From Chryseobacterium gleum (GTDB lineage Bacteria; Bacteroidota; Bacteroidia; Flavobacteriales_D; Sanyastnellaceae), in the NCBI GenBank assembly GCA_945869405.1, contig CAMBPD010000005.1, positions 1 to 38,119 of the forward strand: DNA of 38,119 nt, in the 5' to 3' direction. A program made the position numbers and the translations under genes. Every line of letters begins with the position of its first letter. The stretch's first letter is position 1. Positions 1-7,348 of this stretch are shown here, one piece after another. A model generated the notes under the pieces. It searched no databases and was not told where the DNA came from. It saw only the letters and a list, made by a program, of their open reading frames with translations.

Positions 1-938
1 TTTTCTTCATCCTCAACAGTGTAAATCTGATGGAGAATGCAACCATCATTTATCAAGACGAAATTGCTATCACGTATCTGATCGGAGTAAATACCGATTG
101 CGCAGGACCGCCCGTATGCGAAGCTTCTTTCGAACCTATTTACACTGCGTCACCCGGACACATCGAATTCATCAACAACTCAAGCTTTAGCGGTGTTGTT
201 GAATTTTTATGGGAATACGGCAACGGAACTACAAGCGATAGTCCATCCGGAAACGTGCACTACGAATCGAATGGAGTTTACAACGTTTGCCTGACCGTCA
301 CAACAGGCAACTGCTCCAATACCTTCTGCCAGTTGGTGATTGTCGATGATATGGAAACACCTTGCGAATTCAACGAGGTGACGATTGTGATTGACGCCAA
401 TTACTTTGAGCCCATCAATGAGTTAATCTGGCTCTCAGTTAGTGTTCCCCTTGGACCGGTATTCCAAACATCCTTTTCAACAGATGGAATGTTCCATGAT
501 ACCTTGTCGCTGTGCATTCCCGACGGATGCTACGAAGTATCCATGTTCTCAGAACTTCCTGTGCAAGCACTCTCCATTATTTGTGCAATCGAAGGGTTAA
601 ACACCCAACAACTGGGCGACATCCAACTGAACATCGGAGAAACCACCGCATTTGCTGCAATTGGTGTCAATATGGATTGCACCATCGGTGTTGAAGAAAC
701 AACCGACAAAGCCATTCTTGCATTCCCGAACCCTGCGTCGGACAAAATTCAATTCCTATCCAACGAATCGATTCAACGCCTTGAAATCTTCGACATGACA
801 GGCAAGCGCGTTGCGACTTTGAATCCGAATCAATCGCAGGTGCAATTCAACACCTCTGCATGGAGCAATGGATTGTATGTGGCGCACCTAATCTGCGAAG
901 GCAAAGCAGAGAGAGTGACGTTTGAGGTTTCTCGGTAA
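1..938 (+). CDS. Secreted protein with PKD-like domain and T9SS type A sorting domain (5'-partial)
   Basis: The ORF track starts at the ATG at 30, but the frame is open to the left edge (codons before it read FFILNSVNL), so this is the C-terminal part of a longer gene. Two parts are visible. Near the start is a PKD-like beta-sandwich, with the hallmark pattern of an EYGNGTTS stretch followed by YNVCLTVTTG. At the end is a T9SS type A sorting domain, beginning FPNPASDKI, continuing IFDMTGKRV and ending SNGLYVAHLICEGKAERVTF. Proteins with this tail cross the inner membrane by Sec and the outer membrane by T9SS, and the tail is usually removed at the surface. The T9SS motor genes lie about 30 kb away in this window, so a working export route is available. 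Several cysteines in the central part suggest an extracytoplasmic protein with disulfides. The substrate or ligand cannot be told. Confidence 0.85.
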   Translation, partial: FFILNSVNLMENATIIYQDEIAITYLIGVNTDCAGPPVCEASFEPIYTASPGHIEFINNSSFSGVVEFLWEYGNGTTSDSPSGNVHYESNGVYNVCLTVTTGNCSNTFCQLVIVDDMETPCEFNEVTIVIDANYFEPINELIWLSVSVPLGPVFQTSFSTDGMFHDTLSLCIPDGCYEVSMFSELPVQALSIICAIEGLNTQQLGDIQLNIGETTAFAAIGVNMDCTIGVEETTDKAILAFPNPASDKIQFLSNESIQRLEIFDMTGKRVATLNPNQSQVQFNTSAWSNGLYVAHLICEGKAERVTFEVSR

Positions 939-970
939 ATGGAGAATGGAGAACGAAGTCTCACAGTCCC

Positions 971-1026
971 CGTTCTTCGTACCTAGTACCTCGTACCTCG
1001 TACCTCGAACCTAGTACCTAGTACTT
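971..1026. repeat. Heptamer tandem repeat (CGTACCT/AGTACCT), 8 units
   Basis: Eight consecutive 7-bp units can be read: cgttctt, cgtacct, agtacct, cgtacct, cgtacct, cgaacct, agtacct, agtactt. The unit is close to [CA]GTACCT. The array lies between the convergent T9SS-cargo gene and the methyltransferase gene. It runs into the latter, supplying its stop codon and last five codons. It is preceded by a short purine-rich stretch (tggagaatggagaa). Confidence 0.85.
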
Positions 1027-1868
1027 CGCACTCGATAGTACCACCCACTCGCAAGCCAAACCGGCAGAGCGTGTGCAATCTTATTATCGAGGTATGCAAT
1101 CTTGTTGAGTGAAATAAACGGCGTGTATGTTTCCATGATGGGTGCCATCACAAAGGCGGGTTCCAACTCGACGAGTTCCAGTCCAAAATTTGCGCAGTCG
1201 TTCTTGATTTGCTTGCGTGTGAAAAAATTGACGTGCGGATCTATCTCCTGATTCAGTGCATAAGGTTCTTTCTTTCCCAACAGTTTTTTCACCTTGCCGA
1301 TGAATCCGTTGAGTCCCATTCTCCGCATGATGTACATGGGCTGCATGGCCCACTCAAACGGGCCCCACCCATTGGGAATGGTAACGAGTATCTGCGCACT
1401 TGGCTTCATGCGCTTGCTTAAGTCTTCCAGAATTTCGCGGTAGCCGGGTATATGCTCGAGCACTTCGGTGAAAATGATGAAGTCGTAATTTGCAACATCG
1501 AAATCGCTCAACCGAGAAAACGTAACGCGCACATTCGGCAGCGTATTCCGCTGGTTCACCAAATCGATGTTGGGCTGATACATGTCGATGCCCACCACTT
1601 CCGAATTCGGTATCATGCCAAGCGGTATGGTGATGTTGCCGGTGCCGCAGCCTACATCCAAAATCCTAACCCTCGGCTGCGCTCGGGTACCGGAGTCGAG
1701 CGGCGCCGAGTCGAGGGCACGCTGCTCAAGTATCGTCTTCACCAACCAATTCAAGCGCTCCATATGCACTGGATACGCAGTGTACTCCGTCAAGTGATCG
1801 AGCTTGAGCCCGTGTTCGTGCATCGATTTCATTGCGGTTATTATCCTTTTCGGAACTTTTTTATCCAA
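1011..1868 (-). CDS. Class I SAM-dependent methyltransferase
   Basis: A 285-residue protein with a Rossmann-type SAM-binding core. Motif I is ILDVGCGTGN at about residues 69-78, the acidic end of strand beta-2 is VVGIDMY (about 91-97), and FIIFTEVLEHIPG follows, which is the post-motif common in Methyltransf_11/23 families. The substrate cannot be inferred. The start at 1868 lies 28 bp inside the 3' end of the upstream oxygenase gene, so the two are probably cotranscribed and translationally coupled. Two oddities are visible. Residues 51-67 (ALDSAPLDSGTRAQPRV) are encoded by a GC-rich imperfect palindrome just before motif I. The last residues (RSTRY) and the stop codon are encoded by the heptamer repeat. 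Both look like later additions to a normal methyltransferase. The core motifs are intact, so it may still be functional. Confidence 0.85.
   Translation of the reverse strand: MDKKVPKRIITAMKSMHEHGLKLDHLTEYTAYPVHMERLNWLVKTILEQRALDSAPLDSGTRAQPRVRILDVGCGTGNITIPLGMIPNSEVVGIDMYQPNIDLVNQRNTLPNVRVTFSRLSDFDVANYDFIIFTEVLEHIPGYREILEDLSKRMKPSAQILVTIPNGWGPFEWAMQPMYIMRRMGLNGFIGKVKKLLGKKEPYALNQEIDPHVNFFTRKQIKNDCANFGLELVELEPAFVMAPIMETYTPFISLNKIAYLDNKIAHALPVWLASGWYYRVRSTRY
1670..1717. repeat. GC-rich imperfect palindrome inside the methyltransferase gene
   Basis: A 48-bp element begins CCCTCGGCTGCGCTCGGGTACC and ends CGAGTCGAGGG. Its ends CCCTCG/CGAGGG are inverted repeats, and the arms align imperfectly with a 4-nt insertion in one arm. 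It differs in composition from its flanks. From memory, GC-rich palindromes of the type CCCTCGACTCCGCTCGGG are dispersed in some Bacteroidota genomes; this is unverified for this organism. It keeps the reading frame open and encodes residues 51-67 of the methyltransferase. Confidence 0.6.
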
Positions 1869-2740
1869 CGCACTGCAAAAGGTGGCAACACATCATTGGC
1901 CAGATTCACCAACCCATTGTATCGTTTCATTTCCGAGTTGTCGATGCCTTGGCGAGCTGTGAATGTGGTTGTAATGCGCGCGCGGTTCTCCACGCTAATC
2001 TCATCAGCCGGACGTCCGTTGGTGTAATAATATAAAGCCAAACTTCTGCGCGAGCGATCGGGCGGACAAGTCAGCGCATCGGGGTGTCCGTGCCAGCTAA
2101 AATCGGTGGTGGAGAATATCGCCATGCGATTGAACAGCGGAGCAATACGCACAGCACACTTGCTCATGTCGCGTTCCCACAATTCGAAATGCCCGCCATA
2201 TTCCTCCTTCCAATCCTCATTCAAATAAACGAGCACATTGATGCGGCGATCCAAATTCATCAAACGGTGCTTGTGAAAATCGACATGCACCTTCAGGAAA
2301 CCGCCGGGCTTGATTTGATGATATCCGCCACCTTCCAAATACGGATCTGGAATTAAAGTCTCTTTGATGCCTGTTAGATTCTGTAAGTACTCCAGAAAAG
2401 GCTGAGAGTTGAGCAGATGCAACAACTCACGCACCCCAGATCCCAGTCGCCCCTCACCCTTCGAAGCGAACTTACTTTCGTTGGGATTGACGTAATTGAT
2501 GTCACCCGACTCCTTTCCCAATTCAGGAAATTCATCTAGCAAGGTGCGCAAGGTATTGGCGTCAAAAAAGTCGTCCATTACGATATGAGGGAACGGAGCA
2601 GCGCTCGCATAACTCGCGTGCTGATCGATGCCTTGGGCAGGCATCTCATCAATAGATTTTTTGAAAAAATTCATGCTTGCCGTGAATGTGGATGGCAATT
2701 TAAACAGGAATTCCCGCGCACTGCCTAAATTCGCAAGCAC
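1841..2740 (-). CDS. 2-oxoglutarate/Fe(II)-dependent oxygenase (prolyl 4-hydroxylase-like)
   Basis: A 299-residue protein with a double-stranded beta-helix signature. The HxD iron ligands are in KVHVDFH (H152, D154). A distal histidine is in SWHGHPD (H217 or H219), and the 2-oxoglutarate-binding arginine is probably one of those in PDRSRRSLALYYY (about 230-232). This pattern matches the 2OG-FeII_Oxy_3 family. Such enzymes hydroxylate proteins or small molecules using 2OG and O2; the substrate is unknown. The start at 2740 gives an extra N-terminal segment. An internal ATG at 2674 (MNFFKKSIDEMP) would give a more compact protein and is a reasonable alternative. It overlaps the downstream methyltransferase gene by 28 bp, which suggests one operon, and it is divergent from the DUF2723 gene with 27 bp between the starts. 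Confidence 0.82.
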   Translation of the reverse strand: MLANLGSAREFLFKLPSTFTASMNFFKKSIDEMPAQGIDQHASYASAAPFPHIVMDDFFDANTLRTLLDEFPELGKESGDINYVNPNESKFASKGEGRLGSGVRELLHLLNSQPFLEYLQNLTGIKETLIPDPYLEGGGYHQIKPGGFLKVHVDFHKHRLMNLDRRINVLVYLNEDWKEEYGGHFELWERDMSKCAVRIAPLFNRMAIFSTTDFSWHGHPDALTCPPDRSRRSLALYYYTNGRPADEISVENRARITTTFTARQGIDNSEMKRYNGLVNLANDVLPPFAVRWIKKFRKG

Positions 2741-2767
2741 TAATTACGTACTTCAAGAACCAAGGAT

Positions 2768-5700
2768 ATGAATTTCAACAAACTGAATGTCATCACAGGC
2801 TGGGCCATGGGACTTATTGCTACCATTGTCTATGCGCTTACGTTGGAGCCAACAATGCCGTTTTGGGACTGCGGTGAATTCATCGCTTCGGTGCACAAAC
2901 TCGAAGTAGGCCACCCGCCTGGTGCACCATTGTTCATGCTCATTGGCCGTGTATTCTCGGCATTCGTAGACCCGTCTACCGTTCCTGTCATGATTAACTT
3001 CTTGTCGGCCCTATGCAGCGGTCTCACCATTGTCTTCTTGTTCTGGACCATCACCCACATGGCCAAAAAGTTTTTGCCGCAAGGCGCGAAAGAACCCAAC
3101 AGTGGCCAATTGTGGGCCATCCTCGGTAGCGGAATGCTGGGCGCAATGGCCTACACGTTTTCCGATACCTTTTGGTTTTCAGCTGTTGAGGCAGAGGTTT
3201 ATGCCATGTCTTCTCTATTTACAGCAGTGGTATTCTGGGCCATCCTTAAATGGGAATCAGAAGTAGATGAGGGTGGAGAGCTACGCTGGCTAGTGCTTAT
3301 CGGTTACCTAATGGGACTGTCGATCGGTGTCCACTTATTGAACTTGCTTGCTATCCCAGCAATCTGTTTAGTGTACTACTTCAAGAAATACGAATACAGC
3401 ATTAAAGGCTTGCTTGCCACCGGAGTAATTTCCTTGTTCCTTCTATTCCTAATCAATACAGGAGTTATCATTTGGTTTGTACAGATAGCAGGATTCTTTG
3501 AGCGTTTCTTCGTGAATACCTTGGGCATGCCCTTCAACACTGGAGGTGTATTTTATTTGGTTTTGGTGGTTGCCCTCATAGCATTAGGGCTGGTGGTTAC
3601 CCACAAACGGAACATGGTGCTCACCAATACGCTCCTGCTCGGTGTTACCATGGCCATTCTTGGCTACACCTCGTTTGCTACGGTCATCATCCGTTCAAAC
3701 GCTAACCCACCAATGGATGAAAACAACCCCGAGAACCTGTTTGCATTGCTCTCTTACCTCAACCGCGAACAATACGGTGACCGTCCACTCCTGTTTGGTC
3801 AATACTTCAATACTCCTCAAGATTTGGAAAACCCCTACCGCGACGGTGGAGATGTATGGATAAAGTCTTACAGCGTGCGTGAGAAAAACACGAAAAACAA
3901 ACTCGTTTTGTCGAGCCGCGACAAGTTCACCTCTGAGCAATATATCGCTACCCACCCAGAGGATGCATTGATGCTCCTTGAAGAATATGTCGAGAGCGGC
4001 GAGAAAAAAGGAAGTGTACCGAACTATGACAAAGACTTTTGCGGCTACTTCCCCCGCATGCACTCCAACCAAGGCAACCACCTCAGAGACTATAAAGAGT
4101 GGAGCAATTACCAAAATTGGAACAACGAGAAAGGTCAGGAAAAGGTCAAGAACGCGGAGCAAGCTATCGATCAGTCGGAGTCGGCCCTCAACTACTACAG
4201 CCAAGCCAATAAAATGCCTCGCGGTTTTGAAGACCAAGATCCTCGCTCATTGCTCAAGAGTCTTGATCGTATGCGCGAAAAAATGATTCCAACTGCTGCC
4301 GAAGAATTCCGATTCTTCAGTAGCTATCAAATAGGCCACATGTATTGGCGCTACTTCATGTGGAATTTTGCAGGTCGCCAAAACGACCGACAAGGCCATG
4401 GTGAATTCACTGAGGGCAACTGGGTTTCCGGCATAAGCTTGATTGATGAGCAACGACTTGGTAACCGTGAGAAAATTTCTGAAATGGAGCGAAACAACGC
4501 TGGTTTTAACACCTACTTCTTGCTCCCTCTTATACTGGGTCTTATTGGATTGGTGTTTCAAATGAATAGAAGCCAAAAAGATTTCTGGATTGTAACGCTG
4601 CTTTTCATACTCACCGGCTTTGCCATTATCGTTTACCTGAATCAAGCACCGCAACAACCACGCGAACGTGATTATGCTTTTGCCGGATCATTCTACGCTT
4701 TTGCCATATGGATAGGCCTTGCTGTTTATGCACTGTATTTCGCTGCTACCCAATGGACCTTCCAACACGTTACGAAAGTTGCCTCTATGGCCATAGGGGG
4801 CTCTGTAATTATTCTCTTCGCTGAAAAAATTGCAACCGGCAGCAACGGCTTCGGTTACTCGTTGATCTACATAAGCATCGTAGCGACAGCCCTTCTCGCA
4901 CTCATGCTAGCCTTGGGCAAACTCATGAAAGGAGAATCGGCCGCAAAAGCCTATGTGGTAACATTGCTTTGTCTCGCGACCCCCGCTCTTATGGGCTACA
5001 ACAACTGGGATGACCACACTCGAGCAAACAGAAAAACAGGTTTATCGATGGCCATCAACTACCTCCAGTCGCTGCAACCTAATGCCATCATTTTTACCAA
5101 TGGAGACAACGACACGTTCCCCTTATGGTATGCACAGGAGGTAGAAGGCGTTCGCACCGATGTGCGGGTAGTAAATCTTTCCCTTCTGAACACCGACTGG
5201 TACCTCGATCAAATGAAACGTCAGGCATACGACGGCATGCCGGTGCCATTCAAAATGCCCGAACAGAAATACCGCCAGGGTACGCGAGATGTAATGTTTG
5301 TGGACCCCAACCGTGAGACAAAAGGTTTCATGCCTATTTCCGCGGCGATGGCCATAGCGCTCGACGACAGTAAGACAATCGATAATGGACGCAACAAAAT
5401 CGCCTACTTGCCAAGCTACAAATTCAGCATGAAGGTAGACAGTGCCGTTGCAGAAACGTACCGTCAATACCTCAACGATGGAGATACGCTTGTAACTGAT
5501 ATCCAATTTAGCTTGGTAGATGCCGGTGGAAGACCACGCTCCTACATTACAAAGGCAAATCTTGCGGTTCTCGACCTACTCAACAACATGGATTGGAACA
5601 GACCGGTATACTTCGCTGTAACTACAGGTGGAGATGCCTACATGGGTCTAGAACAATACTTCCAACTCGAGGGGTTAGCCTACCGACTCACGCCCATAAA

Positions 5701-6391
5701 ACACAAGAAAAATCCGAATCCGAACATAGACGGTGGAGTTAGTTCAGCACTCATGTATGACAACATGATGAACAAATTCGAGTGGGGCAATATGGATAAG
5801 CTGCCCATCTACATGGATGAAAACAACCGGCGCATGACCACAAACCTGCGTCTTCAGTTTGGTCACCTAGCCGAACAGCTCATTGAAGAAGGTGACCTCG
5901 AAAAAGCTCGTGAGGTTATTCAACGTTCTCTCGATGTGATGCCTGAATACAACGTGCCCTACGAGCAACCCCAGATTATGTGGCAATTGGTCGAGTTGAT
6001 GTACGATGCTGAATACGACGAGAAGGCACTCGAGTTGAGTAAGCGCATGATTGAAATTAACAACCAGGAAATTGATTTTTACCACAGCCTCGACGAAAAG
6101 CACAGTAAGCTCATCGAGAAAGACATTACGATGCGCGTACAAATCAACGACCGTCTGAGCACGATGGCATCTATCAATGCACCCGAAAATGAAGAGTTCA
6201 AAACCCTTGATGAGGCGGTGAAGCTGCAACTAGAAGAGTTTCAACTCCCCTCCTACCGTGAATATATCGACCAAGAAAAACAAATGGAAGAGATGAAACG
6301 CAAGCAGGACTCACTCATCAAAGTCAACAACGCTAACCGATCGACCTCAGTATCGCTAGAAGGTCCATCTGGCATTCGTAAAAAAAATTAA
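2768..6391 (+). CDS. DUF2723 multi-pass membrane protein (GT-C-like)
   Basis: A 1207-residue protein of the DUF2723 family, which is typical of Bacteroidota. N-terminal landmarks are PFWDCGEFI (D34, E37), resembling the acidic motif in the first loop of GT-C glycosyltransferases, and GHPPGAPLF (residues 49-57). About ten or more hydrophobic segments follow. A second conserved block, QQPRERDYAFAGSFYAF, lies near residue 630, and NNWDDHTR and FTNGDNDTFPLW near 750-780. The C-terminal third is soluble and TPR-like, ending in a charged helical tail (KQMEEMKRKQDSL). By family resemblance it may be a lipid-linked-sugar-dependent protein glycosyltransferase in the inner membrane. That is inference, and neither donor nor acceptor is shown by the sequence. 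It is followed at once by a strong terminator, so it seems to be monocistronic. Confidence 0.88.
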   Translation: MNFNKLNVITGWAMGLIATIVYALTLEPTMPFWDCGEFIASVHKLEVGHPPGAPLFMLIGRVFSAFVDPSTVPVMINFLSALCSGLTIVFLFWTITHMAKKFLPQGAKEPNSGQLWAILGSGMLGAMAYTFSDTFWFSAVEAEVYAMSSLFTAVVFWAILKWESEVDEGGELRWLVLIGYLMGLSIGVHLLNLLAIPAICLVYYFKKYEYSIKGLLATGVISLFLLFLINTGVIIWFVQIAGFFERFFVNTLGMPFNTGGVFYLVLVVALIALGLVVTHKRNMVLTNTLLLGVTMAILGYTSFATVIIRSNANPPMDENNPENLFALLSYLNREQYGDRPLLFGQYFNTPQDLENPYRDGGDVWIKSYSVREKNTKNKLVLSSRDKFTSEQYIATHPEDALMLLEEYVESGEKKGSVPNYDKDFCGYFPRMHSNQGNHLRDYKEWSNYQNWNNEKGQEKVKNAEQAIDQSESALNYYSQANKMPRGFEDQDPRSLLKSLDRMREKMIPTAAEEFRFFSSYQIGHMYWRYFMWNFAGRQNDRQGHGEFTEGNWVSGISLIDEQRLGNREKISEMERNNAGFNTYFLLPLILGLIGLVFQMNRSQKDFWIVTLLFILTGFAIIVYLNQAPQQPRERDYAFAGSFYAFAIWIGLAVYALYFAATQWTFQHVTKVASMAIGGSVIILFAEKIATGSNGFGYSLIYISIVATALLALMLALGKLMKGESAAKAYVVTLLCLATPALMGYNNWDDHTRANRKTGLSMAINYLQSLQPNAIIFTNGDNDTFPLWYAQEVEGVRTDVRVVNLSLLNTDWYLDQMKRQAYDGMPVPFKMPEQKYRQGTRDVMFVDPNRETKGFMPISAAMAIALDDSKTIDNGRNKIAYLPSYKFSMKVDSAVAETYRQYLNDGDTLVTDIQFSLVDAGGRPRSYITKANLAVLDLLNNMDWNRPVYFAVTTGGDAYMGLEQYFQLEGLAYRLTPIKHKKNPNPNIDGGVSSALMYDNMMNKFEWGNMDKLPIYMDENNRRMTTNLRLQFGHLAEQLIEEGDLEKAREVIQRSLDVMPEYNVPYEQPQIMWQLVELMYDAEYDEKALELSKRMIEINNQEIDFYHSLDEKHSKLIEKDITMRVQINDRLSTMASINAPENEEFKTLDEAVKLQLEEFQLPSYREYIDQEKQMEEMKRKQDSLIKVNNANRSTSVSLEGPSGIRKKN

Positions 6392-6402
6392 TTCACCCCT
6401 TG

Positions 6403-6440
6403 AAGCGCTCAGAAATAAAGGTGTTTCTGAGCGCTTTTTT
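6403..6440 (+). terminator. Rho-independent terminator after the DUF2723 gene
   Basis: A perfect 13-bp stem, aagcgctcagaaa (6403-6415) with tttctgagcgctt (6424-6436), has an 8-nt loop and runs into TTTTTT. It lies 12 bp after the stop codon and insulates the terC-like gene. Confidence 0.92.
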
Positions 6441-6458
6441 CTCTTCTCCTGTGCACAC

Positions 6459-6466
6459 TATCTTCG
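6459..6466 (+). promoter_or_regulatory. Possible -7 box of the terC-family gene
   Basis: TATCTTCG matches the recurrent TAnnTTyG box of this window and sits in the 47-bp gap between the upstream terminator and the terC start, where a promoter is needed. No clear TTG is seen at -33; the T-run of the terminator occupies that position. Confidence 0.35.
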
Positions 6467-6487
6467 CACCCGTTAATTCAATCCTCC

Positions 6488-7276
6488 ATGCTCGACGCAT
6501 TCATTGAAGTTTTTACCACGTTCGGTGGGATATTCAGTTTGTTCACGCTAGTGATTCTGGAAATTGTTCTGGGCATCGACAACATCATTTTCATTGCCAT
6601 CATTTGTGGGTACATCCCAAACAAGAAAGAACAACAACGGGCACGCTTCATTGGTCTGATGATGGCCTTAGCGGTTCGTATCGTCCTCCTTTCGACCATC
6701 AGTTTTATCACGAAAATGGTGGACCCCTTCTTTTTCATTGGGCACATTCCCATCTCGGGGAGAGGAATTATTTTGTTTGGAGGTGGGGCATTCCTCATCT
6801 TTAAAACAGTGACCGAAATCTACCATAAGTTCAAAATTGCAGACAAAGAAGAAACAGCCAAGTCGAGACAACTTACCTGGACACAAGCGATATTGCAGAT
6901 TACACTTATCGATATCGTTTTCTCCTTCGATTCGATTATCACAGCTGTTGGGGTCACCTCCGACAACCCAAATGCTGCACTCGCTTTAGCCACCATGATT
7001 ATGGCGGTTGTCTTGGCAATGATTGCAATGCTGCTGTTTGCTCCTTATGTGAGTGACTTTATAGAAAAATACCCAACCATCAAAATGCTGGCACTTGCCT
7101 TCTTGGTTGTCATAGGGTTGATTCTTGTGCTAGAGGCATTAGAAGACGCACATGTGTTGCATCTACCCGTGGGGGTAAACATCAAGACATACGGCTATGC
7201 CGCGCTCTTCTTCTCTGTGATTGTAGAATCGCTCAACATCCGATTGAAAAACGTTAAAGAGAAGGGCAAACATTAA
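6488..7276 (+). CDS. TerC family integral membrane protein
   Basis: A 262-residue protein with about seven predicted membrane helices. It carries the two TerC-family signatures: E25 to N32 in LEIVLGIDNIIFIAII, and the second intramembrane acidic motif IDIVFSFDSI (D142, D148). TerC proteins are linked to tellurite resistance in name, but many act in manganese or other metal-ion efflux and in metallation of exported proteins. Which role applies here is unknown. The gene stands between a terminator upstream and a bidirectional terminator downstream, so it is probably transcribed alone. It is convergent with ftsZ. Confidence 0.88.
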   Translation: MLDAFIEVFTTFGGIFSLFTLVILEIVLGIDNIIFIAIICGYIPNKKEQQRARFIGLMMALAVRIVLLSTISFITKMVDPFFFIGHIPISGRGIILFGGGAFLIFKTVTEIYHKFKIADKEETAKSRQLTWTQAILQITLIDIVFSFDSIITAVGVTSDNPNAALALATMIMAVVLAMIAMLLFAPYVSDFIEKYPTIKMLALAFLVVIGLILVLEALEDAHVLHLPVGVNIKTYGYAALFFSVIVESLNIRLKNVKEKGKH

Positions 7277-7298
7277 GTCAGCTCTCTCATCACTGCAT

Positions 7299-7328
7299 AA
7301 AAAAGCCACCTCGAAAGGTGGCTTTTTT
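7299..7328. terminator. Bidirectional terminator between terC-family gene and ftsZ
   Basis: A 13-bp stem, aaaaaagccacct / aggtggctttttt, has a CGAA tetraloop. A-run and T-run flank the hairpin, so it can end transcription from both sides. It is 22 bp past the terC stop and 20 bp past the ftsZ stop. Confidence 0.9.
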
Positions 7329-7348
7329 ATTGTTTTCAGTTTAAGGAA

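Noticed and set aside
971-1026. CRISPR-like or attachment-site repeat
   Set aside because: The units are 7 bp and contiguous, with no spacers; there is no integrase or cas gene nearby.
1011-1868. Methyltransferase as a pseudogene
   Set aside because: Despite two repeat-derived segments the frame is open throughout and motifs I and post-I are intact.
1452-2027. 191-aa plus-strand ORF across the methyltransferase and oxygenase
   Set aside because: Both minus-strand genes carry clear family motifs; the plus-strand frame does not.
3695-4237. 180-aa minus-strand ORF in the DUF2723 gene
   Set aside because: Antisense shadow of a conserved gene.
7299-7328. Hairpin as a riboswitch or small RNA
   Set aside because: It is a simple symmetric stem with A- and T-runs between convergent genes, fully explained as a bidirectional terminator.
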